Part shown: piece by piece, positions 9,521 to 17,186 of the stretch
How positions within the stretch are numbered: the first letter of the stretch is position 1
How the letters are laid out: each line of letters begins with the position of its first letter
The notes under the pieces: generated by a model
What the model was told of the DNA's origin: nothing
The model's database searches: none
What the model saw: only the letters and a program-made list of their open reading frames with translations
Made by a program: the position numbers and the translations under genes
Source of the DNA: Vulcanimicrobiota bacterium
Lineage (GTDB): Bacteria > Vulcanimicrobiota > Vulcanimicrobiia > Vulcanimicrobiales > Vulcanimicrobiaceae
Length of the DNA stretch: 47,359 bases
Direction: 5' to 3'
Assembly (NCBI GenBank): GCA_019232905.1
Contig: JAFANA010000031.1
Coordinates: forward strand, 1-47,359

Positions 9521-10081
9521 ATGAAGATCCGTTTTAACGGTTGGGCGTTCACGCTCGCCGCCTCACTTGCCGCAACGCTTGCCCCGGGCATCGCAGCCAC
9601 ACCTGCGCCGCAGAAAGCGCCGCACGCGCTACCGACGCCGTATATGCCGCCGTACGCGATGCACACCGATTTCGTCGTAGAAGTCAACAACAAGGGTCAA
9701 ATCGTCCGTGTGAAGTCCGGCAATTCGGCAAAACAATGTCCGAAAAATCAACAGCAGCCGTGCTTGACGTTCAACGCGCAGACCTACGGCAACGTGTTGC
9801 AAATGTGGATTCGTCACCCCGACGGCACGGCGGAAGTCGGTCTGTATAAGGTCACGTACGATTACGATCCGAAGACGCACAACGTGCATCGCGGCGTCGA
9901 TATCATTTCGCGCGGCGGCAACTGGGGCGATCAGATCGGCGCTGCAACCGACATGATGGACAAAGCCCAAGCCGAAGCGAAAGCGTGGGCCCAGAAACAG
10001 CAACAGGACCAGCAGAAGCAAAGCAATAGCCTGCCGGATCTGAACAAGATCGTTGCCCCGTCGCCGACACACCGGCCGTAA
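9521..10081 (+). CDS. Exported protein of unknown function, Gln-rich C-terminus
   Basis: A 186-residue protein with a clear signal peptide (FTLAASLAATLAPGIAA) and then a proline-rich linker. A compact region follows with two cysteines (SAKQCPKNQQQPCLTF) and aromatic beta-strand patterns. The C-terminal stretch of alternating Ala/Gln/Lys (about residues 130-165) is probably helical or coiled coil. I do not recognise a family. The ATG at 9521 was chosen over a longer upstream frame because it places a Lys/Arg n-region directly before the hydrophobic core. It is divergent from the macroglobulin-like gene, with about 70-100 bases between. Confidence 0.75.
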   Translation: MKIRFNGWAFTLAASLAATLAPGIAATPAPQKAPHALPTPYMPPYAMHTDFVVEVNNKGQIVRVKSGNSAKQCPKNQQQPCLTFNAQTYGNVLQMWIRHPDGTAEVGLYKVTYDYDPKTHNVHRGVDIISRGGNWGDQIGAATDMMDKAQAEAKAWAQKQQQDQQKQSNSLPDLNKIVAPSPTHRP

Positions 10082-10268
10082 GCCGCTCCCTCGGATTCCG
10101 TTTCTCGACGACGGCGGCGGACGAGAGCGAAGCTGTACGTCAAAAGACGCCTACGCAAGTGAAGAGCATGCGCGCGCCGCGATGCTCATGAACGGCACGC
10201 TCGGACGTCTTTCGATTTATCACTGCCGCTACTGCGACCTGTGGCATCTCACGAGCCGCAAGGAGTGA
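10053..10268 (+). CDS. Small zinc-ribbon-like protein
   Basis: A 71-residue basic protein whose second half reads CTSKDAYASEEHARA, then YHCRYCDLWHLTSR. The spacing of one upstream Cys, a helix, and a CxxC followed by WHLT matches small zinc-binding proteins common in actinobacteria and other phyla, in which Cys/Cys/Cys/His hold the metal. No function is established for them. The only ordinary start upstream of the first Cys is TTG at 10053, which overlaps the preceding gene by 29 bases, so the start is uncertain. The next gene begins 16 bases downstream. Confidence 0.7.
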   Translation: MPRRRHTGRKPLPRIPFLDDGGGRERSCTSKDAYASEEHARAAMLMNGTLGRLSIYHCRYCDLWHLTSRKE

Positions 10269-10283
10269 TAGACTAGCGTAGAT

Positions 10284-11132
10284 ATGCGCTTTGTAACGTT
10301 TCGCACCGCCGACGGGCGCGTTCGGCCCGGCGTCATCGAAGGCGACGCCGTCCGCACGATTTCGACGTCGACGCTACTCGAATATATCGCGCTCGCGCCG
10401 CACGAACGCGTTGCGTGGCATTCCGGCGATGAAGTAATTCCACTGGCAAACGTTACGCTCGATGCTCCGGTGCGGCCGCTGCGCAATATTTTCTGCGTCG
10501 GGCGCAATTATCTCGAACACGCAAAGGAAGGCGCGCGTGCCTCGGGACGCGAGTTGAAACTTCCCGACGTTCCGACATTCTTCACCAAGGCGCCGACCGC
10601 GATCGCCGCGCCCGATGCGACGTTGCATCTGGAAGCAAACGTCTCGAATGAACACGACTTCGAAGCGGAACTCGCCGTCGTTATCGGAGCCCGCTGCAAA
10701 GGCGTCAAAGAAGCAGACGCCCACGCCGTGATCTTTGGATATACAGCGTTCAATGACGTCACCGCGCGCGATCTGCAGCGCGCGCACGTGCAGTGGTTCA
10801 AGGGCAAAAGCCTTGATGATTCCGCGCCGATCGGCCCATGGATCGTCTCCGCCGATGAAATCGGCGATCCGCACGCGCTTGACATTGCGTTCCGTCTGAA
10901 CGGTGTTGAGAAGCAGCACAGCAAGACATCGAACATGATCTTCCGCATTCCTCGCCTCATCGCGGAACTTTCGAAGGGCATGACGCTCGAGGCAGGCGAC
11001 GTAATCGCAACCGGTACGCCGGAAGGCGTCGGTTTCGCGCGAACGCCTCCGGAATTTCTGCGCGACGGCGACGTGATGGAAGTCGATATCGAAAAGATCG
11101 GAGTTCTGAAAAACCGAATCTCCATCGCATGA
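10284..11132 (+). CDS. Fumarylacetoacetate hydrolase (FAH) family protein
   Basis: A 282-residue protein with a short N-terminal FAH_N-like segment (MRFVTFRTADGRVRPGV) and a full FAH catalytic fold. Landmarks are FCVGRNYLEHAKE, PTFFTKAPTAI, the metal ligands in EHDFEAELAVVIG, FNDVTARDLQ, WFKGKSLDDSAPIGPW, and VIATGTPEGVG near the C-terminus. Family members are Mg2+/Mn2+ enzymes that cleave C-C bonds or decarboxylate acylpyruvates in aromatic or carbohydrate breakdown. The exact substrate cannot be read from sequence and no pathway partners lie alongside. It ends in ATGA, overlapping the start of the next exported-protein gene. Confidence 0.93.
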   Translation: MRFVTFRTADGRVRPGVIEGDAVRTISTSTLLEYIALAPHERVAWHSGDEVIPLANVTLDAPVRPLRNIFCVGRNYLEHAKEGARASGRELKLPDVPTFFTKAPTAIAAPDATLHLEANVSNEHDFEAELAVVIGARCKGVKEADAHAVIFGYTAFNDVTARDLQRAHVQWFKGKSLDDSAPIGPWIVSADEIGDPHALDIAFRLNGVEKQHSKTSNMIFRIPRLIAELSKGMTLEAGDVIATGTPEGVGFARTPPEFLRDGDVMEVDIEKIGVLKNRISIA

Positions 11133-11710
11133 TTGGGCGTGTGCTCGCCGCCGCGATGCTCCTGACGTTCGGCGCATCGGCGCGCGCGGACGTCGGTGAA
11201 CCGGCGTTCGCTGAGATTACGCGATTACAGTCCTCGGCACAGTTCAAGAGCGTCGGGATGGATCACGGGCCGCTGAACGGTCAACGGCTTCAACGATGGA
11301 AGTTCGAGACGGCAAGCTCCGAACAAATTGTGTTCGCGGTCGACGCAAAGGATATCCATTCGCCCGTCGTCCGCGAAACCTACGTGCGAGTGACGGCGAT
11401 GAATCCGTACTCGTTGCGTCCGGGGCAAGCGACGGGGCGTGCCGATCTCGGCGACGTGCTCTCGCCTCGAGAGCTGATCGACTTTTCGCGTTCCGCCGGA
11501 CTCGGGAAGATCGAGGAAAAGCCCCTGCATCTGCTCGCGTATTTTTATCGCGGAGCCTTTGCGGCGTATGAGGTGCTCGAGCCGCAAACGCGAAGCGCAG
11601 GACCGCAGGGCCGCTTCGAGTGGCGCAGTTTTCCGCTCTCGCAACTCGATGCGGTGATGAAAGCGGCGCGTTCGTGCAACAACGGCCCCGATTGCGCGAC
11701 GTGGTATTAA
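11129..11710 (+). CDS. Exported protein of unknown function
   Basis: A 193-residue protein with a signal peptide (MIGRVLAAAMLLTFGASARA) and a mature domain of mixed charge containing few cysteines (CNNGPDCATWY at the C-terminus). I recognise no family. The ATG is part of an ATGA overlap with the FAH-family stop, so the two are probably co-translated. The mature part should act outside the cytoplasm. A 6-bp hairpin and a likely promoter for the pnt operon follow its stop. Confidence 0.72.
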   Translation: MIGRVLAAAMLLTFGASARADVGEPAFAEITRLQSSAQFKSVGMDHGPLNGQRLQRWKFETASSEQIVFAVDAKDIHSPVVRETYVRVTAMNPYSLRPGQATGRADLGDVLSPRELIDFSRSAGLGKIEEKPLHLLAYFYRGAFAAYEVLEPQTRSAGPQGRFEWRSFPLSQLDAVMKAARSCNNGPDCATWY

Positions 11711-11721
11711 CTCCGGCGCTC

Positions 11722-11750
11722 TTGCGACGATAGTCGCAGGATGGGATAGT
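11722..11750 (+). promoter_or_regulatory. Predicted sigma70-type promoter for pntAA-pntAB-pntB, with palindrome over the -35
   Basis: TTGCGA at 11722-11727 and GATAGT at 11745-11750 are separated by exactly 17 bases, and the pntAA ATG lies 22 bases after the -10. A perfect inverted repeat, TGCGAC-GATA-GTCGCA (11723-11738), covers the -35 box and could be an operator or a small hairpin. Seen by eye; start-site mapping is lacking. Confidence 0.45.
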
Positions 11751-11772
11751 CACGCGCGGGAACGCACGCGAC

Positions 11773-12894
11773 ATGATCGTCGCCGTTCCGCGAGAGACTG
11801 CTCTGAGCGAACGCCGGGTGGCGCTCGTCCCGGAGACCGTCCAACGACTTGTGAAATCCGGTGCGGAGGTGCGCGTTGCGCGCGGCGCCGGAGTGTCCGC
11901 CGCCTTCCCCGACGCTGAATATGAGAAGGCCGGAGCATCGATCGTCGATGATCCGGCCGCTCTTCTTTCCTCGGCCGACGTCGTCGTCACCGTCGGCAAA
12001 GAACCGCCGGAGTTCTTTTCGCAACTCCCGCGCGGCTCGACCCTCGTCGGATTTTTGAATCCGCTCGGCGACCCGGGCATCGTTCAGACTCTCGCGTCGG
12101 CCGGCGTCACCGCGCTCGCGATGGAGATGATTCCGCGCATTACACGCGCGCAGTCGATGGACGCGCTGTCGTCACAAAGCAACATCGCCGGATATAAAGC
12201 GGTGTTGCTCGCGGCAGCAGCATTGCCCAAGTTCTTCCCAATGCTCACGACCGCGGCCGGCACGATTCCGCCGGCGCGGGCGCTGATCTTAGGCGCGGGC
12301 GTTGCGGGACTACAAGCGATTGCAACGGCGCGGCGACTCGGCGCCGTGGTCAGCGGTTACGACGTACGCGCGGTCGTGAAAGAGCAAGTGCAGTCGCTGG
12401 GGGCCGCATTTTTGGAGTTCGATCTCGGCGAAAGCGCCGAAGGCACGGGCGGCTACGCAAAAGAGTTGACGCCCGAACAGCAGGAACGCCAGCGCGCGTG
12501 GATGGTCGAGCAGATCGGTAAGAACGACGTCGTCATTACGACGGCGCTCGTGCCCGGACGCCGTGCGCCGATTCTCATCAGCGAAGCCGCAATTGCCGCT
12601 ATGAAGCCCGGTTCGGTCATCGTCGATCTCGCTGCGGAAGCCGGCGGCAATGCGGCGCTCACCAAACCGGATGAAACGATCGTCACCGGCAACGGCGTAA
12701 CGATCATCGGCACGACGAACCTCGCATCGACGATGCCGTACAACGCAAGCCAGCTCTATTCGCGCAACGTCTACGCGTTGCTCTCGCCGTTTCTAAAAGA
12801 CGGTGTATTCGCACTTGATTTTGACGACGAAGTGATCAAAGGCGCGTGTATCACACGCGATGGCCAAGTACCGCTTGGAGGTTCGGCACCGTGA
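11773..12894 (+). CDS. pntAA: NAD(P) transhydrogenase, NAD-binding alpha-1 subunit
   Basis: A 373-residue soluble dI subunit of the proton-translocating transhydrogenase, which carries hydride from NADH to NADP+ using the proton gradient. It starts with the family phrase MIVAVPRETALSERRVALVPE and contains an alanine-dehydrogenase-like NAD-binding fold (ILGAGVAGLQAIATARRLGA). It also has the SQSNIAGYKAVLLAA segment and the VIVDLAAEAGGN loop. Its length fits the split alpha subunit of organisms such as Rhodospirillum, where the membrane part is a separate gene, as here. The stop overlaps the GTG of pntAB. The operon supplies NADPH. Confidence 0.96.
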   Translation: MIVAVPRETALSERRVALVPETVQRLVKSGAEVRVARGAGVSAAFPDAEYEKAGASIVDDPAALLSSADVVVTVGKEPPEFFSQLPRGSTLVGFLNPLGDPGIVQTLASAGVTALAMEMIPRITRAQSMDALSSQSNIAGYKAVLLAAAALPKFFPMLTTAAGTIPPARALILGAGVAGLQAIATARRLGAVVSGYDVRAVVKEQVQSLGAAFLEFDLGESAEGTGGYAKELTPEQQERQRAWMVEQIGKNDVVITTALVPGRRAPILISEAAIAAMKPGSVIVDLAAEAGGNAALTKPDETIVTGNGVTIIGTTNLASTMPYNASQLYSRNVYALLSPFLKDGVFALDFDDEVIKGACITRDGQVPLGGSAP

Positions 12895-13202
12895 CCGACG
12901 TGAGTCATCTGATTACGCTTCTCACCGTGTTCATGCTCGCAGTCTTTGTCGGCTTCGAGGTCATCTCGAAGGTTCCGACGACGCTGCACACGCCGCTGAT
13001 GTCGGCGACGAACGCGATTCACGGTATCGTGATCGTCGGCGCGATCGTCGTAACCGCCACACTGTTCAATGCGGGCGGCAATCACGTCGCTGCGACGATC
13101 CTCGCCATTCTCGCGGTGACGCTGGGGGCGATCAACGTGTTCGGCGGATTTGCCGTAACGGAGCGAATGCTGCAAATGTTCCGCCGTAAGGAGAGCAAGT
13201 AA
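12891..13202 (+). CDS. pntAB: NAD(P) transhydrogenase, small membrane alpha-2 subunit
   Basis: About 103 residues with a hydrophobic N-terminal helix (LITLLTVFMLAVFVGFEVI) and further helices around VPTTLHTPLMSATNAIHGIVIVGA, the conserved loop of the alpha-2 membrane domain. With PntB it forms the proton channel. The GTG at 12891 overlaps the pntAA stop as GTGA and sits 10 bases after a GGAGG site, so it was preferred over an ATG 45 bases upstream inside pntAA. It ends TAA, with the pntB GTG starting on the next base. Confidence 0.94.
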   Translation: MTDVSHLITLLTVFMLAVFVGFEVISKVPTTLHTPLMSATNAIHGIVIVGAIVVTATLFNAGGNHVAATILAILAVTLGAINVFGGFAVTERMLQMFRRKESK

Positions 13203-14606
13203 GTGACGACGATGGCGCTTACAGCGTCGCTACTCGATCTGGTCGCAATTGCGCTCTTCATCCTCGGATTGCATTTTCTGAACGCTCCGCCGACCGCGCG
13301 CTTCGGCAACCGGCTCGCGGCCGTCGGCATGTTCATCGCAATCGTCATCGCGCTCGTACAGACGATGGGCCTGGGCTGGTGGGCGATCGCGATCGGTATC
13401 ATTTTGGGTGGCGCAATCGGCGTCATCGCCGCAGTGCGCGTGAAGATGACCGCGATGCCGCAAATGGTCGCGCTCTACAACGGCGCCGGCGGCGGCGCCG
13501 CTGCAACGATCGGCGTCGTCGAATATTATGTCGCGTTGCAGGACGCGACCGCGCTCGATCCGATCGTCTCCGTGTCGCTCGTGCTCTCGATGATCATCGG
13601 CTCGATCAGTCTTGCCGGTTCGATCATCGCGTTTCTGAAATTGCAAGAAGTCATGACCGGACGCCCGATCACGTATCCGGGCCAGCAAGTCGTCAACGCG
13701 TTGATCTTGGTCGTCATCGTCGCACTCGGCGCATGGTTTATCGCGAGTGCGGGCTCATTGCCGCCCGGTGCGTTCCTCGGACTGCTCGCCGCAGCGCTTG
13801 TGCTCGGCGTGCTCTTCGTGCTCCCGATCGGCGGCGCCGATATGCCGGTCGTTATTTCACTCTTAAACTCGTTCACGGGTCTCGCCGTGGCGATCACCGG
13901 CTTCGAGCTCGATAACGTACTGCTGATTATTTGCGGCGCTCTGGTCGGCGCGAGCGGTACCATTCTCACCGTCGACATGAGCAAGGCGATGAATCGTCCG
14001 CTCACCAACGTGCTCTTCGGGGCGTTCGGCGCGGCCGGTGGAACGGAAACGGCGGCGGCCGGCGGCGGACCGCAAAATGTGCGCAGCGTCAATGCCGACG
14101 ACGTCGCGATCATGCTCGCATACGCGAACAAGGTGATGTTCGTACCGGGCTACGGCATGGCGGTCGCGCAGGCGCAACACAGTGTGAAAGCACTCGCGGA
14201 CCAACTTGAGAATCGCGGCGTGCACGTTTTCTACGCGATCCATCCAGTCGCGGGCCGCATGCCGGGACACATGAACGTGTTACTCGCCGAAGCAAACGTG
14301 CCGTACGAGGAACTGCTCGATCTCGACGCAGCCAATGCCGAGTTTCCGACAACCGACGTCGCGCTCGTGATCGGCGCGAACGACGTCACGAATCCCGCCG
14401 CGCGCAGCGTCAAGAGTTCGCCGATCTACGGCATGCCGATTCTCGACGTCGATAAAGCAGGGAACGTCATCGTCCTTAAGCGTTCGATGCGTTCCGGTTT
14501 TGCCGGTATCGATAATCCACTCTACGAAATGCCGAACACCGCGATGCTCTTCGGCGACGCAAAAGCATCGGTCGACGCGCTTACCGCGGCGGTCAAAGCG
14601 TTGTAA
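13203..14606 (+). CDS. pntB: NAD(P) transhydrogenase beta subunit
   Basis: A 467-residue protein with about eight membrane helices in the first 270 residues. These include the conserved VKMTAMPQMVALYNGAGGGA loop. A cytosolic NADP(H)-binding dIII domain follows, with the fingerprint VPGYGMAVAQAQ, the HPVAGRMPGHMNVLLAEA stretch and a KRSM..GFAGIDNPL C-terminus. It binds NADP(H) and conducts protons. The GTG start directly abuts the pntAB stop. Full length; no oddities. Confidence 0.97.
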   Translation: MTTMALTASLLDLVAIALFILGLHFLNAPPTARFGNRLAAVGMFIAIVIALVQTMGLGWWAIAIGIILGGAIGVIAAVRVKMTAMPQMVALYNGAGGGAAATIGVVEYYVALQDATALDPIVSVSLVLSMIIGSISLAGSIIAFLKLQEVMTGRPITYPGQQVVNALILVVIVALGAWFIASAGSLPPGAFLGLLAAALVLGVLFVLPIGGADMPVVISLLNSFTGLAVAITGFELDNVLLIICGALVGASGTILTVDMSKAMNRPLTNVLFGAFGAAGGTETAAAGGGPQNVRSVNADDVAIMLAYANKVMFVPGYGMAVAQAQHSVKALADQLENRGVHVFYAIHPVAGRMPGHMNVLLAEANVPYEELLDLDAANAEFPTTDVALVIGANDVTNPAARSVKSSPIYGMPILDVDKAGNVIVLKRSMRSGFAGIDNPLYEMPNTAMLFGDAKASVDALTAAVKAL

Positions 14607-14615
14607 ACTAAGAGC

Positions 14616-15431
14616 GTGACCCGGCTCCATCGGTATCTGCGCCGCATCAGTTACGGCGGTCCGCTCTCTCCCTCGCGGCAAACGCTCCGGAATCTGCATC
14701 GCGCGCACGTGCTCGCGATTCCGTTCGAGAATCTCGACATACAGTTGGGAGTTCGGCGCTCGTTCGATCTGGATACGGTTTTCGAGAAAATCGTCGACGA
14801 ACGCCGTGGCGGCTGGTGTTACGAGATGAACGGGCTCTTCGCATGGGCCCTACGCGAACTCGGATTTACGGTAGATCTCGTAGCGGGCGCCGTAAACCGC
14901 GAAAAGAACGGCAATGCTGCGCTCATGAATCACCTCGTGCTCATCGTGCGTCTCGATCAGCCGTTTCTCGCCGACGTCGGATTCGGAAACGGCATGCTGA
15001 CGCCGACGCCGCTGCACGAGGGATTTTTCTCGGACGGACGCTTCGAGTTTCGTCTCACGCGCAGCGGCGACTGGTGGCGATTTCATAATCACCGTCAGAA
15101 CGGCTCGACGTACGACTTCACCGAAGAACCGCGCGCGTTCGAAGACTTCGAGCCGAAAGCGCGATTGCTCGCGACGACGGCGGAATCGCCGTTCGTCCAG
15201 AATCTCATCGCGGCAAAACTCACCGATCGCGGCATGATTACGCTGACGAATTCCGCACTTCAGATTCAAAGCGATTCGGGAATGAGTGAGGAGAGCGCAC
15301 CGAACGCCGAGGCGCTCGCGCGGATCCTGAAAGAGCACTTCGATCTGGAGACGGATCGCATGGACGCGCTCTGGCCCCGCGTCGCATCGCAACATAAGAC
15401 GTGGTTGAGGAAACGAATTCGCGGATTTTAA
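14616..15431 (+). CDS. nat: Arylamine N-acetyltransferase
   Basis: A 271-residue NAT family enzyme that moves acetyl from acetyl-CoA onto arylamines, hydrazines or related acceptors. The catalytic triad is visible as Cys68 in RRGGWCYEMNG, His106 in MNHLVLIV and Asp120 in LADVGFGNG. The N-terminus carries the family LHRAHVLAIPFENLDI segment. It starts with GTG 10 bases after pntB and may be read with it. Its TAA stop is also the first three bases of the downstream 145-bp repeat, so the natural 3' end may have been altered when the repeat arrived. In-cell substrate is unknown. Confidence 0.94.
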   Translation: MTRLHRYLRRISYGGPLSPSRQTLRNLHRAHVLAIPFENLDIQLGVRRSFDLDTVFEKIVDERRGGWCYEMNGLFAWALRELGFTVDLVAGAVNREKNGNAALMNHLVLIVRLDQPFLADVGFGNGMLTPTPLHEGFFSDGRFEFRLTRSGDWWRFHNHRQNGSTYDFTEEPRAFEDFEPKARLLATTAESPFVQNLIAAKLTDRGMITLTNSALQIQSDSGMSEESAPNAEALARILKEHFDLETDRMDALWPRVASQHKTWLRKRIRGF

Positions 15432-15573
15432 CCCGCTCTGTCATCCTGAACGAAGCGCCGCAGGCGCGCAGTCGAAGGATCGTTACGCGCGATTGTCTTG
15501 AGGCGATCCTTCAACTTCGTTCAGGATGACAGCGGCGATTCTCGCGCCATAAGGCGCGTTGCGCCCGAGCCAC
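15429..15573. repeat. 145-bp fold-back repeat, copy 1
   Basis: First of two tandem near-identical units. It contains a 17-base terminal inverted pair, TGTCATCCTGAACGAAG at 15439-15455 with its exact complement at 15515-15531. An inner pair, GAAGGATCG and CGATCCTTC, would extend the fold. Copy 1 begins TAACCCGCT; its TAA serves as the nat stop codon. Confidence 0.9.
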
Positions 15574-15716
15574 TAACCCGCTGTGTCATCCTGAACGAAG
15601 CGCCGCAGGCGCGCAGTTGAAGGATCGTTACGCGCGATTGTCTCGAGGCGATCCTTCAACTTCGTTCAGGATGACAGCGGCGATTCTCGCGCAACGAGGC
15701 GCGTTGCGTGCGAGCC
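15574..15716. repeat. 145-bp fold-back repeat, copy 2
   Basis: Second unit, shifted by 145 bases, with the same inverted 17-mers at 15584-15600 and 15660-15676. The inner stem is extended to 12 perfect bases (GTTGAAGGATCG and its complement). Differences from copy 1 are a few single bases plus divergence in the last 40. It overlaps the 3' end of hpnG, giving that protein its last 28 or so residues. Confidence 0.88.
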
Positions 15717-16245
15717 ATGCGGCTTGCGGCCATAGAAGCGGATTCATCAATGCGATCGCGGGTCTGGCCCAGGCCGCGGAGAGTTCGTTGTCCGGCGTAT
15801 CGAGGATAACGCGCACGACGGCAATGCGCGGCGCGTCGATAAGGCCGCTCTCCATATCGACGCCCACAAAACCGCGTTCTGCAAAACGCGCGCGCTCTTC
15901 ACCATGAACGATCGTTGCGCTCGTCATCATCGGTTCTTCGACCGGGTCGAACCCGAGCCGTCGTGCCGCCTCGACCAGCGCGCGTTGCATCGCCTCGTCA
16001 CATGCAACCCGATTACCATCAACGCGCGCAACCTCACGCGGTATCAGAACCGTCCCCGTCGGCAGCTCGCGCGATAATCCGCCGGCGAGGCCACAGCTAA
16101 TAACCGCGTCGCTCAATCGGGAGCGATCCAACTTCGCTAGCGCTATGCCGGATTCCATGACGTTCAACTGCGGGCACTCGCGCCGTACTGCGCGCGCTTC
16201 CAATCCGGTTGCCGCGATGACCGTGACATCGCGGGGATCGATCAC
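15628..16245 (-). CDS. hpnG: Hopanoid-associated phosphorylase HpnG
   Basis: A 205-residue nucleoside-phosphorylase-fold protein: VTVIAATGLEARAVRREC, ISCGLAGGLS, GTVLIPREVA, and the substrate loop VGVDMESGLIDAPR. HpnG removes adenine from adenosylhopane to give ribosylhopane. It starts with GTG overlapping the hpnA stop (GTGA at 16242-16245), which rejects a much longer out-of-context N-terminal extension. The last 28 or so residues (ending VILNEVEGSPRDNRA) are encoded by the 145-bp repeat rather than by family sequence, so the native C-terminus has been replaced or extended. Last gene of the leftward hopanoid operon. Confidence 0.88.
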   Translation of the reverse strand: MIDPRDVTVIAATGLEARAVRRECPQLNVMESGIALAKLDRSRLSDAVISCGLAGGLSRELPTGTVLIPREVARVDGNRVACDEAMQRALVEAARRLGFDPVEEPMMTSATIVHGEERARFAERGFVGVDMESGLIDAPRIAVVRVILDTPDNELSAAWARPAIALMNPLLWPQAAWLARNAPRCARIAAVILNEVEGSPRDNRA

Positions 16246-17186
16246 GAACAATAGCCGTGCGCGCGATACCACTCGAACGCGCGTTTGAGCGCCGCGCGCA
16301 CCGAACGGGGGTGATAATACAGCTCGTCGATCGCTTTCGAGGAATCGGTGAACATCCGCCGCGTCGCCATGTGCACACCTTCCAACGGTGCAAACGGACG
16401 CGCGCCCGGCAGAATCCGGCAGCGTGCTTCGTCGACGTAGGCTACCGCGAGCGCGAGCGCGTACGGAGCGCGAAACGAAGGCGCAGGACGGCCGGTGATT
16501 TCGCCCAGCAATTCCCATAATTGATCGAAGGTGAAGTTTTCACCACCGGCGACATACCGTTCACCGGGACGTCCGCGTTCGAGCGCCGAGACGTGCGCAT
16601 CGGCAACGTCCTCGACCGCAACGAGATTCATCCCGCCGTCGCCCGGCGGTCTTGCAAACATTGCGCCGCGTGCAAAATCGAGAATCATCTTTCCGGTCGG
16701 CGTCGGCTTCGAGTCACCGGGTCCTACCGGCGCGGTCGGCAATACGGCGATGACGGGGATGCGGGCGGAGAACGCCTCGTGCTCCTGCAGCACTTTCGAT
16801 GAGTGATAGTCATCGCGGCGCGTGACCGAGGCAACGCCGAGCGTCGCGGAACTCGAAGTGACGACCGCGCGTTCGACGCCTGCGTGATAGGCGGCAGCGA
16901 GAAGTCCCGCGGTCCCCTTCACGTTGACGTCGTGCAGCAGCGCACGGTCGCGCGGCGTGAATGAATAAAGCGCCGCGCAATGCACGACGTACCGGCAGTC
17001 ACCAAGCGCGCGCACGAACTCACCCGGGCGCGTGAGATCGCCGGTGACCGTTTCGCATTGGCCTAAGATGACCGACGGATCGCGCACCAACGCGCGTACG
17101 GCGTAGCCGCGTTCGAGGAGTGCGCGGAGAACGTGCGCACCGACGAACCCGGTTGCGCCGGTCAGAAAGACGCGATCAGCGGCCAA
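16242..17186 (-). CDS. hpnA: Hopanoid-associated NAD-dependent epimerase/dehydratase HpnA
   Basis: A 314-residue extended short-chain dehydrogenase/reductase with the NAD fingerprint FLTGATGFVGAHVLRALLERG. It has a VVHCAALYSF strand, a TSSSATLG active-site serine segment and the DDYHSSKVLQE YxxxK motif. Hopanoid-cluster members of this family are called HpnA; the reaction is not settled, and a sugar-epimerase-like step on the side chain is assumed. The start is TTG at 17186, inside the last 11 bases of hpnH, immediately giving the Rossmann strand. It overlaps hpnG by four bases at its end. Confidence 0.88.
   Translation of the reverse strand: MAADRVFLTGATGFVGAHVLRALLERGYAVRALVRDPSVILGQCETVTGDLTRPGEFVRALGDCRYVVHCAALYSFTPRDRALLHDVNVKGTAGLLAAAYHAGVERAVVTSSSATLGVASVTRRDDYHSSKVLQEHEAFSARIPVIAVLPTAPVGPGDSKPTPTGKMILDFARGAMFARPPGDGGMNLVAVEDVADAHVSALERGRPGERYVAGGENFTFDQLWELLGEITGRPAPSFRAPYALALAVAYVDEARCRILPGARPFAPLEGVHMATRRMFTDSSKAIDELYYHPRSVRAALKRAFEWYRAHGYCS

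Noticed and set aside
15429-15716. CRISPR-like array
   Set aside because: Only two long units directly abutting, no spacers and no cas genes; these are fold-back repeats.
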